Positions 52,364-60,908 of a stretch of DNA of 64,000 bases are shown here, piece after piece (within the stretch, counting starts at the first letter, position 1; every line of letters starts with the position of its first letter). Position numbers and translations under genes: made by a program. The DNA lies in the NCBI RefSeq assembly GCF_051486985.1, contig NZ_JAHVDV010000017.1:39067-103066 (forward strand). The letters are read 5' to 3'. The DNA comes from CBFFRJ01 sp051486985. GTDB taxonomy: Bacteria > Pseudomonadota > Gammaproteobacteria > Enterobacterales > Enterobacteriaceae. The notes beneath the pieces were generated by a model. The model did no database searches and was not told the DNA's origin. It saw only the letters and a program-made list of their open reading frames with translations.

Positions 52364-53848
52364 TTATTCCCTGTCCAGACGCCCGACCAGGGACAGTTCA
52401 AACGACGCCCCCATGTACTTAAAGTGGGGACGGATGCTCAGGCCGACCTTATACCAGCCTGGATCGCCTTCCACTTCAGAGACGTCGATCTTCGCCTGAC
52501 GCAACGGTTTACGGCTGCGAACATCGGCAGGCGGGTTTTCCTGGTCTGCAACATACTGACGTATCCAGGTATTCAGCTCGCGCTCAAGATCGCTCCTCTC
52601 TTTCCACGAACCGAGCTGTTCGCGTTGCAGCACTTTGATGTAATGCGCCAGTCTGTTGATAACAAAAAGATAAGGAAGCTGGGTGCCAAGTTTGTAGTTG
52701 GTTTCGGCCTCTTTCCCTTCCGGAGTGTTGGGGAAAACTTTTGGTTTCTGCACCGAGTTGGCGGAGAAAAATGCAGCATTATCAGAATTTTTGCGCATCG
52801 TCAGGGTGATAAACCCCTGCTCTGCCAGTTCATACTCCCGCCTGTCGGTGATGAGAATTTCGGTCGGAATTTTGGCCTGAAGCTGACCCATTGATTCATA
52901 TAAATGCACCGGTAAATCTTTTACCGCGCCACCGCTTTGCGGGCCGACGATATTGGGGCACCAGCGCGTGGACATAAAACTTTCAGCCATGTTGGCGGCC
53001 AGAAGAAACGCAGTATTCCCCCACAAATAGTGTTCGTGGTTTTTACTTACATCTTCATGATAATTAAAGTTTTTAGTCGGATTTTCATCCGGTGCGTAAG
53101 GATGGCGCAACAGGAAGCGAGGTGCCGTCAGGCCGAGATTTCGCGCGTCCTCTGACTCACGTAATGATCGCCATTTGGTATAAGCCGGGCCTTCAAAAAT
53201 AGCAGCAACATCCTTAATGCCGGGGAGTTCGGTAAATGAATCCAGCCCAAAGAATTCCGGTGATACTGAAGAGAGAAACGGGCAGTGCGCCATTGCGCTG
53301 ACGGCGCTAATGTATTTGAGCAGCTTCATATCGGCAGTAGTGTTATCGAAACCGTAATTGCCAATCACGGCGGCGAATGGCTCACCACCAAACTGACCGA
53401 AACCGCTGGAGTAAACGTGCCTGTAGAACCCAGACTGAGTAATTTCAGGTGCAAATTCAAAATCATCCAGCAGCTCTTCTTTGGTAGCATGCATAACGTG
53501 AATTTTAATATTTTCACGTGGATCGGCATGGTCAACCAACAGTTTCAGTGAGCGCAGAAACGACTCCAGCTCCTGGAATTCCGGGGCGTGGAGAATAAGA
53601 TCCATCTGATGCCCCATGCGCGCATCAATATCGGCAATCATTGCATTGACTGCCAGAATATCAACAGGCTCTGCTTGATCATCGCGTTGCAAAAGTGCGC
53701 TAATAAAGGCCGTTACCCCCTGGCGAGCGATATCATAACTTTCGGATTCCGGTTTAAAACGGGTCTGCGCCATGATTTCATCAAGCAGACCAGGTGCAGT
53801 GACCGGCGCGAAGGAAGCAGATACTTCCGGTGAGATGGTTTCTGACAT
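52364..53848 (-). CDS. tssC: T6SS contractile sheath large subunit TssC
   Basis: TssC with TssB forms the contractile sheath. The 494-residue protein has the conserved parts: YRHVYSSGFGQFGGEPFAAVIGNYGF, FLRHPYAPDENPTKNF-like segment, ENHEHYLWGNTAFLLAAN-like segment, and the C-terminal handshake strand region GWYKVGLSIRPHFKYMGASFELSLV. The start ATG 53848 (MSETISPEVS) has AAGGA upstream; the 13-codon extension is not used. Confidence 0.96.
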   Translation of the reverse strand: MSETISPEVSASFAPVTAPGLLDEIMAQTRFKPESESYDIARQGVTAFISALLQRDDQAEPVDILAVNAMIADIDARMGHQMDLILHAPEFQELESFLRSLKLLVDHADPRENIKIHVMHATKEELLDDFEFAPEITQSGFYRHVYSSGFGQFGGEPFAAVIGNYGFDNTTADMKLLKYISAVSAMAHCPFLSSVSPEFFGLDSFTELPGIKDVAAIFEGPAYTKWRSLRESEDARNLGLTAPRFLLRHPYAPDENPTKNFNYHEDVSKNHEHYLWGNTAFLLAANMAESFMSTRWCPNIVGPQSGGAVKDLPVHLYESMGQLQAKIPTEILITDRREYELAEQGFITLTMRKNSDNAAFFSANSVQKPKVFPNTPEGKEAETNYKLGTQLPYLFVINRLAHYIKVLQREQLGSWKERSDLERELNTWIRQYVADQENPPADVRSRKPLRQAKIDVSEVEGDPGWYKVGLSIRPHFKYMGASFELSLVGRLDRE

Positions 53849-53870
53849 ACTGAAATCCTTGTACAAAGTG

Positions 53871-54377
53871 TTATTTCTGGCCAGCAAGGCCCAGCTCCGC
53901 GATCAATTGCTCGCGACTTTCTTCGTTATCCAGTAACGCCTTAATCTGGGCGCGGAAAGCAGGCAAATTACCCATCGGTCCCTTCAACGCAACCAGCGCT
54001 TCACGCAGTTCCAGTAGCTTTTTAAGTTCCGGTACCTGGGTGGTGATGTTGTCTGGCGCCAGATCGGCGAGGGATTTCACTTTCAGGTTGACGCTCATGC
54101 GTGCATCAGGCGTTTCACTAAGCGCAGAGGGAACTGAGAATTCACGTTTGATACCCGCCTGCTCCAGGACAGCGTTAAAATTATTACGGTTGATAGCAAC
54201 GGGTTGCCGCTCATCCAGTGGTGTGTCATCCCGCCCTCCGGTCAGATCACCCGTTACCAACAGGTTTAGCGGCAGCTCAATTTCCGCCGTCTGATTTCCT
54301 GTTTTTGACTGAAATTTAATATTCACTCGTTCTTTAGGGGCAATACTGCCGCCACCGTCATTTTTTCTGCTGCTCAT
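53871..54377 (-). CDS. tssB: T6SS contractile sheath small subunit TssB
   Basis: TssB is the small sheath protein and the partner of TssC. The 168-residue protein has the family start (SIAPKERVNIKFQSKTGNQTAEIELPLNLLVTGD, in parts) and the C-terminal part LLELREALVALKGPMGN. It is the first gene of the 15-gene minus-strand operon. The promoter should lie in the 54378-55056 gap. Confidence 0.96.
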   Translation of the reverse strand: MSSRKNDGGGSIAPKERVNIKFQSKTGNQTAEIELPLNLLVTGDLTGGRDDTPLDERQPVAINRNNFNAVLEQAGIKREFSVPSALSETPDARMSVNLKVKSLADLAPDNITTQVPELKKLLELREALVALKGPMGNLPAFRAQIKALLDNEESREQLIAELGLAGQK

Positions 54378-55056
54378 GAAAATAGTCCATCAGGTTTCAG
54401 GTTAGCGTTTTCGCCATGAAAATGGCACTGTTAGCGAAGCATAAAAAATACCAAAAAATTCGCGTTAATGGCGATAATAAATAAAGTCAGGCACTGCTTT
54501 CAAGTCGATATTCTACCCGTGAAGAATTATTTTGAAAATGCTTTTTTCATTTAAAAAAGAAAGGTATCATTAAATTAATCTAACGCACCTCGGCACGCAG
54601 TGGAACCATAAAAACCCTTATAAAACAATTAGTTATTCATATTTATTGCTTTGCAACGCATTGATTCAAATGCTCTTTTTATTAATTTTTCATGGGCCTT
54701 ATAAATGAATTAACCTGGATGCATATAATATTTCTATTTAATTCATACAAAGTCATTTAAAGCGACAATGTATTTATTAAATTACAATAAAATTTTATGG
54801 ATATAATATTTATTCATGATTCAAAGATGCCCATTAAAAATATCATGAAGATGCATGTTAATGACCAGCACCTGGATGTCTGAATACGCATCTAAATACA
54901 CACTTGACGATTTTCGTTTTACCTGCCGGGGTAAATTTATTTACCTGAGGTGGGTACGAAAAAGCGGTTCCTGGAGAGAACCACAACACGTTACCTGCCG
55001 AAAGCTAATGGCAGAGGACGGCATTAGTCGCTGAGACTACCCAGAAGGAGTTAAAC
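54378..55056. other. 679-bp AT-rich divergent regulatory gap between tssB and hcp
   Basis: No gene is seen. About 54420-54880 is very AT-rich with many A/T tracts, including several TATAAT-like words (for example around 54725 and 54800). This fits H-NS control of the island and holds the promoters of the operon led by tssB and of hcp. A less AT-rich leader (about 54900-55050) precedes hcp and contains possible stem-loops; AGGAGTTAAAC gives the hcp ribosome binding site. Confidence 0.55.
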
Positions 55057-55575
55057 ATGCCAACACCATGTTACATATCAATTACAGGCCAGACCCAGGG
55101 CAATATCACTGCAGGGGCTTTCACCGCGGATTCCGTGGGCAACATCTACGTACAGGGTCATGAAGACGAGATGCTGGTACAGGAATTCCTGCATAACGTA
55201 ACAGTCCCTACTGATCCGCAGTCCGGTCAGCCAAGCGGTCAGCGCGCCCACAAGCCGTTCATTTTTACCGTAGCGCTGAACAAGGCTGTCCCGCTGATGT
55301 ACAACGCACTGGCATCCGGTGAAATGCTGCCAAAAGTAGAAATGCACTGGTGGCGCACCTCTGTCGAAGGTAAACAGGAGCATTACTTCACCACGCGCTT
55401 GACCGACGCGACCATTGTGGATATGAACCTGCATATGCCGCATTGCCAGGACCCGACACAGCGTGAATTCACGCAGTTGCTCGCGGTAAAACTGGCCTAC
55501 CGCAAAATCGAGTGGGAACACGTCAAATCGGGCACCTCCGGTGCTGATGACTGGCGTGCGCCGCTGGAAGCATAA
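55057..55575 (+). CDS. hcp: T6SS tube protein Hcp (TssD)
   Basis: Hcp hexamers form the inner tube that is shot out by the sheath. The 172-residue protein has the canonical family sequence: MPTPCYISITGQTQGNITAGAFT, GHEDEMLVQEFLHNV, KPFIFTVALNKAVPLMYNALASGE, and the end YRKIEWEHVKSGTSGADDW. It is preceded by AGGAG and followed by a strong terminator. The GC content is close to that of the backbone, in contrast to the AT-rich genes after it. Confidence 0.97.
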   Translation: MPTPCYISITGQTQGNITAGAFTADSVGNIYVQGHEDEMLVQEFLHNVTVPTDPQSGQPSGQRAHKPFIFTVALNKAVPLMYNALASGEMLPKVEMHWWRTSVEGKQEHYFTTRLTDATIVDMNLHMPHCQDPTQREFTQLLAVKLAYRKIEWEHVKSGTSGADDWRAPLEA

Positions 55576-55594
55576 ATGCAGATTATGTGAACTT

Positions 55595-55630
55595 ACAGCA
55601 CCCTGCCCTTATGTGCAGCGTGCTGTTTTT
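55595..55630 (+). terminator. Terminator of hcp
   Basis: An ACAGCAC / GTGCTGT stem with an inner CTGC / GCAG stem is followed by TTTTT. It begins 19 bp after the hcp stop. Confidence 0.85.
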
Positions 55631-55813
55631 GCTTGTGCAAGAAGAAAAAAGCTCGCGTCATTAAGGAGTTGCATTTTTTCTGGAGATGGCGGATGCCGGA
55701 AACTTCGGCGGTAGCATGCCTGAACACATCCGAATGCAAGCTTCACACCGTACTGCCACATTTGCTGTCCGGTAGTCGTGTCTGTTTCTGCGAACCACGG
55801 CGGTCAAAATATC

Positions 55814-55948
55814 ACTAAGAGTTTGCATTTAATACTTCAGGTAGACAGACAGGAGGCTGACACCTTTGTCGTTGTAAGTTTTTGGTTAATACAAAGCGAA
55901 TCCAAACCGTTTACACTGCATAGAGTGATAAGTGATGTCAATTTATAA
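55814..55948 (+). pseudogene. 5' remnant of a second vgrG gene
   Basis: The frame from 55814 to the stop at 55946-55948 encodes a stretch matching the first 40 or so residues of the intact VgrG at 57729. LILQVDRQEADTFVVVSFWL corresponds to FTLQVDGQEVDTFAVVSFWL, followed by a shared KPFTL/EPFTL. The start codon is lost and everything after about residue 40 is missing. It ends 13 bp inside the next gene. This looks like the leftover of a recombination between vgrG copies that brought in the downstream genes. The 180 bases between the hcp terminator and this remnant show no gene. Confidence 0.8.
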
Positions 55949-56579
55949 ATTAGGAAGCGATGACCCGAATGTTTTTACTGATGCTGGTGCAGGAGAGTGG
56001 TGTAAAATACCTCAAAGCGCATCTACGTTAGCATATAAAAGAGCTATTCAAGCGGTGATAGCATTACCTGTTATACCAAATCTTATATTTGGAAAGCATT
56101 CAATCGAACATTTCAATTATTATCTTAATATGACAGGTGATGATTATAAATTAAAAAATATGCCAGAATTACTTAAGAATTCCATAGTTCTGAGCGAAGC
56201 ATATGCAAAAGAACTTAACGAGGCGCGAGAGTTTTGTGAATCATTACCACCTGAAAAATACTATATCACTTCATCTGCAACGAGTGGCGGATATTTTCAG
56301 AAGGAAAGGGATTTATACTATGCTATCGGTGGCTTTCAGTATTGGGGTAAGGGTTATGTGAATATTGAGGATTCATATGATAGAATTTATTACACTCTCG
56401 ACTTTGAATTTCACATACATGATAGATACAACTGGGATAAGGGTAAGAGTATCCTTGGTTTCCTTTCGGATGATTTCTTTGGCGAGTTTCACCGAGAGTG
56501 TTTCGCCAAGGAGTTTAATATTTACGGGATTTATAAAACAGAAAAAGAAACTCCAATATCATGGTTTACAGCAAAATGA
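55935..56579 (+). CDS. Unrecognised AT-rich protein, candidate T6SS effector
   Basis: The 214-residue protein begins MSIYKLGSDDPNVFTDAGAG and has a weakly hydrophobic stretch (IQAVIALPVIPNLIFG, about 34-50). The C-terminal half carries HDRYNWDKGKS (about 161-171) and GEFHRECFAKEFNIYG (about 182-197), the latter two with a pattern that looks catalytic or structural. I do not recognise a named family. The position after a vgrG remnant, the low GC, the lack of a signal peptide and the two following membrane-anchored paralogs suggest a toxin with immunity genes; this is inference. It overlaps the next gene by ATGA. ATG 55935 is preferred over GTG 55932. Confidence 0.75.
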   Translation: MSIYKLGSDDPNVFTDAGAGEWCKIPQSASTLAYKRAIQAVIALPVIPNLIFGKHSIEHFNYYLNMTGDDYKLKNMPELLKNSIVLSEAYAKELNEAREFCESLPPEKYYITSSATSGGYFQKERDLYYAIGGFQYWGKGYVNIEDSYDRIYYTLDFEFHIHDRYNWDKGKSILGFLSDDFFGEFHRECFAKEFNIYGIYKTEKETPISWFTAK

Positions 56580-56959
56580 AATCTTTAATATACAAAGGAT
56601 ACGCTCTAATTTATATTTTTCTGATTTTTACAGGTGCAATTTATTTTAAAGAATATTATATGGTATACCGTAATCTTATCGCCGTAACCTGGGGAGATGG
56701 CCCATATGGTAAAGCAATGTATGGTGTGTATGTTTACACAGGTGCGAAAAAAAAGGGTACGGTTGAGATAAAGCTCAGAATCTACACAGGTCGACAGGAT
56801 TTTTATTTTATCTCTTATTATAGAGATTTTGGTGTCATTGGAATGGTCGATAACAAGAATGAACTTGATGCATGGAGCGATATTGTTTGGCAAACTGAAG
56901 GCGTGAGAATTGGTAAAGAATTTTTCATCTCAAAAAAAATTTTAGGTGAGCATCGATGA
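56576..56959 (+). CDS. Small membrane-anchored protein, candidate immunity protein 1
   Basis: The 127-residue protein has one N-terminal membrane helix (about 5-23, IYKGYALIYIFLIFTGAIYF) and a globular part expected in the periplasm. The globular part shares a pattern with the next gene product: an early W, G-V/I-x-V-Y-x-G, an I-x-I/L-K strand, a G-V-I-G stretch, W-x-x-I-x-W, then a G-V-x-I-G-K-type end. It starts inside the stop of the upstream gene. Paired small membrane-anchored proteins after a toxin gene are a common immunity layout, which suggests a target in the periplasm or inner membrane. No named family recognised. Confidence 0.72.
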   Translation: MKSLIYKGYALIYIFLIFTGAIYFKEYYMVYRNLIAVTWGDGPYGKAMYGVYVYTGAKKKGTVEIKLRIYTGRQDFYFISYYRDFGVIGMVDNKNELDAWSDIVWQTEGVRIGKEFFISKKILGEHR

Positions 56960-57369
56960 TATTTAAGTTTGGAAAAATAAAAGATAAAGTACATGCTTTT
57001 TTAATTGTATCTTTATCACTATTTACGATTTATTTTGTTTTTCAAAACCATTTTTATCATACTAAAATAATTTCCATAAGCTGGTCTACGAAAGATTTTG
57101 ACATTATTCATAAGTATGGCATCGCCGTCTATATGGGTGATATACAGAATGACAGAATACAGATAAAAGCAGAACTCTATTCAGATAAAAACAGGATCAT
57201 TTCACATAAATTAGGCGTAATTGGTTTATCCAGATTTAACATTAATGACAGTAACTTTTCAGACGTTATAGACCAGTGGGGAAAGATAACCTGGACACCT
57301 GAAGGTGTTTATATTGGGAAGAACACTCCATTATATTTTATTTCAGAAAGTGAGTTGAGAAAACTATGA
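56956..57369 (+). CDS. Small membrane-anchored protein, candidate immunity protein 2 (paralog of the preceding gene)
   Basis: The 137-residue protein has a membrane helix at about 12-30 (VHAFLIVSLSLFTIYFVFQ). Its globular part aligns by eye with the previous gene: YGIAVYMGDIQNDRIQIKAELY against YGVYVYTG...TVEIKLRIY, LGVIGLSRF against FGVIGMVDN, and WGKITWTPEGVYIGKN against WSDIVWQTEGVRIGKE. It overlaps the previous gene by ATGA. The tandem copies have diverged widely, as seen where immunity genes track different toxin variants. Confidence 0.72.
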   Translation: MIFKFGKIKDKVHAFLIVSLSLFTIYFVFQNHFYHTKIISISWSTKDFDIIHKYGIAVYMGDIQNDRIQIKAELYSDKNRIISHKLGVIGLSRFNINDSNFSDVIDQWGKITWTPEGVYIGKNTPLYFISESELRKL

Positions 57370-57728
57370 TAACGCATAACCAGTGAATTTGAATTTTTGA
57401 TCGACAAACATAAAAATAACATGCAAACACATCCGTTTTTTTGGCAGCAAAGAAGTTGGCGAAGAGTGTTTTTTGTACAAAAGACACATCACCGTCTATC
57501 AAATATATAAGACCAGACTTCTGATAAACAGCACTTTGTTTTATCGAATACAAAAGCCTTTTCTACCCAGGCAGCTGTAGAAATAATAGTTGAAACACAT
57601 CAAAGAACAAACATAAAAAACCAATTGAGTTAGAAATTAATGTAGTACAGATAGCTTACAGATATAGCATTCATGATTATTAAACCTGATTATTTTTCAC
57701 AATTACATTCTTCAGTACAGAGGCAATT
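57370..57728 (+). other. AT-rich gap before vgrG
   Basis: No convincing gene is seen in these 359 bases; the only ORF (minus, 57338-57553) is a weak chance frame. The gap probably holds the vgrG promoter. AGAGGCAATT gives the vgrG ribosome binding site. The low GC continues the character of the preceding three genes and ends where vgrG becomes GC-balanced. Confidence 0.45.
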
Positions 57729-59720
57729 ATGTCATTACAAGGTCTGCGTTTTACACTTCAGGTAGACGGACAGGAGGTAGATACTTTTGCCGTCGTGAGC
57801 TTCTGGTTAACACAACACTACTCCGAACCATTTACATTAGATATTAATGTCGCCAGCAAGCTATTTACTCTGGAAGCAAAAAACTTATTGGAAAAAAAGG
57901 TAATTTTAACTATCTGGCAAGGAATTCAGGTATTGCGTTGCGTCACCGGGGTGGTGACTGGCTTCGGGATGAAGGAGAATAATCGCTGGCAGATGCAATA
58001 TTGTCTCCGTATTCAGCCCCCCTTATGGCGCTGTAGTCTGCGACAGAACTTTCGTATTTTCCAGCAACAGAATATTCAGACGATTTCTTCCACCCTGCTG
58101 GAGGAAAATGGCGTGACAGACTGGATGCCTTCCTTTAATGAAGACCACCCGCCCCGTGAATTTTGCGTGCAGTATGGCGAAAGCGATCTGGCATTTTTGT
58201 CTCGCCTGTGGGCGGAGGAAGGGATTTTCTTCTATGACAAACTGTCACCAGACAGTTCAGAGCAAAAACTGACATTATGTGACGATGTAGCCGGACTCTC
58301 TCAGACAGCAGATGCCATTACTTTCAACCCGAACACTACAACGGAAGTCACCACCGAATGTATCAGCACCTTCACTTATGAAGCCAATATCCGCCCCTCC
58401 TCCGTACTGAGTAAAGATTACACTTTTAAAACCCCAGACTGGGAAGGTAAGTATAACCAGCAAGGCCGGAATCTAAATAACCAGCTCACACAGTATGAAA
58501 TCTTCGATTATCCAGGGCGATTCAAGGATGAGTCGCACGGGCAGGCGTTTTCCCGATACCAGATGGACGGCCTGCGTAACAGTGCGGAGAGAGCCGGTGG
58601 CTCCAGCAACTCACCAAAACTGTGGCCTGGGACGCGATTTACGCTGAAAAATCATCCTCAGGAAACCCTGAACCGGGAGTGGCAGGTGGTCAGCAGCGTT
58701 CTTTCAGGGGAACAGCCCCAGGCGCTTCATGGCAGCCAGAGGCGGGGCACCACGCTGCACAATCATTTTGCTGCAATCCCGGCAGACAGAACCTGGCGTT
58801 CCACTCCGCATCCTAAACCTACAGTTGACGGTCCCCAGAGTGCCATCGTCACCGGCCCGGCGGGAGAAGAGATCTTCTGCGACGAACATGGTCGTGTGCG
58901 GGTGAAATTCCACTGGGACAGATATAACCAAAAAGACGAGAACAGTTCCTGTTGGGTCCGTGTCTCCCAGGCCTGGGCGGGACCGGGATTCGGTAATCTC
59001 GCTATTCCGCGTATCAATCAAGAAGTGATCGTAGATTTCCTCAACGGCGACCCGGATCAGCCCATCATCATGGGACGCACCTATCACCAGGATAATCGTT
59101 CTCCGGGCAGCCTACCCGCCACTAAAACGCAAATGACCATCCGCTCGAAAACCTATAAAGGTGAAGGGTTTAACGAACTGCGTTTTGAGGATGCCACTGC
59201 GAATGAACATATCTACATGCATGCACAGAAGGATATGCAGACCGAAGTGCTGAATGACAAAACCACCAGGGTAAACCATGACCATACCGAGACAGTGGAC
59301 AATAACCAACAAGTGACCGTGAAAGTGGGGCAAACCATTAACGTAGGCACTAAAAAAGAGGGCGGTCATGACCAGAAAACAACAGTGGCAAACGATCAGG
59401 AAATTACTGTTCACAATGACCAGAAGCTGCATGTCATCCATGATCGCCGAAAAAATGTGGACAACAACCAGTTTATTACAGTGACAGGGAATGACACCGA
59501 AACCGTGATAAAGGATCAGAACGTCAACGTTAAGCAAAGCTACACCCTTGATGTCACCAGGGAAACGAAGGTCATTTCAGGCGATCTTATTGAGCTTGTC
59601 TGTGGTGCCTGCTCAATCAAAATGGAAAAAAGTGGGAAAGTGACGATTACCGGGACAGAGTTTGACTTCACCGCAGGCGGCCCGGTGCATATCAACGGCA
59701 AAGACGTATTCATTAACTGA
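57729..59720 (+). CDS. vgrG: T6SS spike protein VgrG (TssI)
   Basis: VgrG trimers tip the Hcp tube and carry effectors. The 663-residue protein has a gp27-like N-terminal part (LRFTLQVDGQEVDTFAVVSFW...YGESDLAFLSRLWAEEGIFFY), a gp5-like OB domain (EIFCDEHGRVRVKFHWDR..., about 380-460), and a C-terminal beta-helix with repeated V-D-N-N-Q and N-D-Q units (about 500-620). It ends FTAGGPVHINGKDVFIN with no toxin extension, so its cargo must bind separately. A DUF2169 adaptor and a PAAR-like/Rhs gene follow in the same direction. Confidence 0.97.
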   Translation: MSLQGLRFTLQVDGQEVDTFAVVSFWLTQHYSEPFTLDINVASKLFTLEAKNLLEKKVILTIWQGIQVLRCVTGVVTGFGMKENNRWQMQYCLRIQPPLWRCSLRQNFRIFQQQNIQTISSTLLEENGVTDWMPSFNEDHPPREFCVQYGESDLAFLSRLWAEEGIFFYDKLSPDSSEQKLTLCDDVAGLSQTADAITFNPNTTTEVTTECISTFTYEANIRPSSVLSKDYTFKTPDWEGKYNQQGRNLNNQLTQYEIFDYPGRFKDESHGQAFSRYQMDGLRNSAERAGGSSNSPKLWPGTRFTLKNHPQETLNREWQVVSSVLSGEQPQALHGSQRRGTTLHNHFAAIPADRTWRSTPHPKPTVDGPQSAIVTGPAGEEIFCDEHGRVRVKFHWDRYNQKDENSSCWVRVSQAWAGPGFGNLAIPRINQEVIVDFLNGDPDQPIIMGRTYHQDNRSPGSLPATKTQMTIRSKTYKGEGFNELRFEDATANEHIYMHAQKDMQTEVLNDKTTRVNHDHTETVDNNQQVTVKVGQTINVGTKKEGGHDQKTTVANDQEITVHNDQKLHVIHDRRKNVDNNQFITVTGNDTETVIKDQNVNVKQSYTLDVTRETKVISGDLIELVCGACSIKMEKSGKVTITGTEFDFTAGGPVHINGKDVFIN

Positions 59721-59730
59721 GGCGTGAAAA

Positions 59731-60906
59731 ATGGAATTTCGCAATCTGACGCCATTCTCAGTGATGCAGTACGCCATGGACGACAAACACAACGAACGTC
59801 ATCGCGTGGTAGTCATGAAAACCGGCTTTCGTCTTTTTAAAGATGAAGACGGCCAATGGCAGACCCAATTATTAGAAAACCCGGTACTCCCATTATGCAT
59901 GGAAGATGAATATGCCGGGGAAATCAACCGCTCACCGGTACTGCGCGAAAGCGATCTTGCCCCCCTGAAACCCGCCTGCGATATAATTATCACTGGCACC
60001 GCTTACACGCCTGGCGGCGTTGCTGTGCCGGAGATGACGGCAGGGTTGCTGATCCGCTCATCGACAGGCAAGGTGCTGACAGATAAAAAGCTGCGCATAA
60101 CCGGCAGACGGTTTTATCAGCGCCAGATGTTAACCGGACAGTGGTATGAAACTGAACCGGAGCCGTTCACTTCCCTGCCCCTCGATTACCGCTACGCCTT
60201 TGGTGGCGAATGTCTTGTCGAACCCGACAGCGAATACGCTGATCGTATCCCGCAGGAGTACCGTCTTACTAAATCGCAGCAGCAGGAACATCCCAGAGCA
60301 GGCAACCCGCCGCTGGCGCATATGGCCTGTCCGGTAAACCCACTCGGGCTGGGCTACACGCAGGCGTGGTATCTGCGGGCCTGCGAGCTACAGCAGATTG
60401 AAGCTCCCCGCATGATGGTACTGACCAGTCCTTTCACCCTGAAGCAGTTCACTGAGTGCCTGAACGGGAAAGCCGACTGGCTTGCGCCGGAATACCAGCC
60501 TGCGGGTTTTGGCGTGATTAGCCGTGCCTGGCTGCCACGCCTGTCACTGGCGGGCACCTATGACCAGCAATGGCTTGAGACCCGACACCCCGATTTACCG
60601 GATGATTTTAATTTCAGCTACTGGAACTGCGCCCCGGATGATCAACGGATCCCTTTCCCTCTGCCGGGTCTGGCGTTCGTGCTGACGGGGTTCAGCCCGG
60701 AGGGTGATATCCGTTTTGCCCTGCCGCCGCACGAGGGACGAATTTTACTGCGCCTGAATAACGGTGGCCTTGTGCCGCAGAAGATGCACCTCGACACGCT
60801 GAACATTGACACAAATACGCTCACCGTAGAGATGACCTGGCGCTATGTCATGCGCTTCGACATTGAAGCCCGCGTGACAGAGGTTCGCTACAACACAGGG
60901 ATGTAA
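59731..60906 (+). CDS. DUF2169 protein, T6SS adaptor for the downstream PAAR-Rhs protein
   Basis: The 391-residue protein matches DUF2169: MEFRNLTPFSVMQYAMDD at the start, ACDIIITGTAYTPGG, LDYRYAFGGECLVEPD and a C-terminal MTWRYVMRFDIEARV. DUF2169 genes lie between vgrG and PAAR or DUF4150 effector genes in many T6SS loci and are required for loading those effectors in the cases studied. The gene is 10 bp after vgrG and 2 bp before the Rhs gene, so the three are one transcription unit. Confidence 0.9.
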   Translation: MEFRNLTPFSVMQYAMDDKHNERHRVVVMKTGFRLFKDEDGQWQTQLLENPVLPLCMEDEYAGEINRSPVLRESDLAPLKPACDIIITGTAYTPGGVAVPEMTAGLLIRSSTGKVLTDKKLRITGRRFYQRQMLTGQWYETEPEPFTSLPLDYRYAFGGECLVEPDSEYADRIPQEYRLTKSQQQEHPRAGNPPLAHMACPVNPLGLGYTQAWYLRACELQQIEAPRMMVLTSPFTLKQFTECLNGKADWLAPEYQPAGFGVISRAWLPRLSLAGTYDQQWLETRHPDLPDDFNFSYWNCAPDDQRIPFPLPGLAFVLTGFSPEGDIRFALPPHEGRILLRLNNGGLVPQKMHLDTLNIDTNTLTVEMTWRYVMRFDIEARVTEVRYNTGM

Positions 60907-60908
60907 AA

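Noticed and set aside
55633..55818. 61-codon ORF between hcp and the vgrG remnant
   Set aside because: No ribosome site, basic and cysteine-rich chance composition, no resemblance to T6SS proteins.
57338..57553. 71-codon minus-strand ORF before vgrG
   Set aside because: Weak chance frame in AT-rich sequence, overlapping the candidate immunity gene end.
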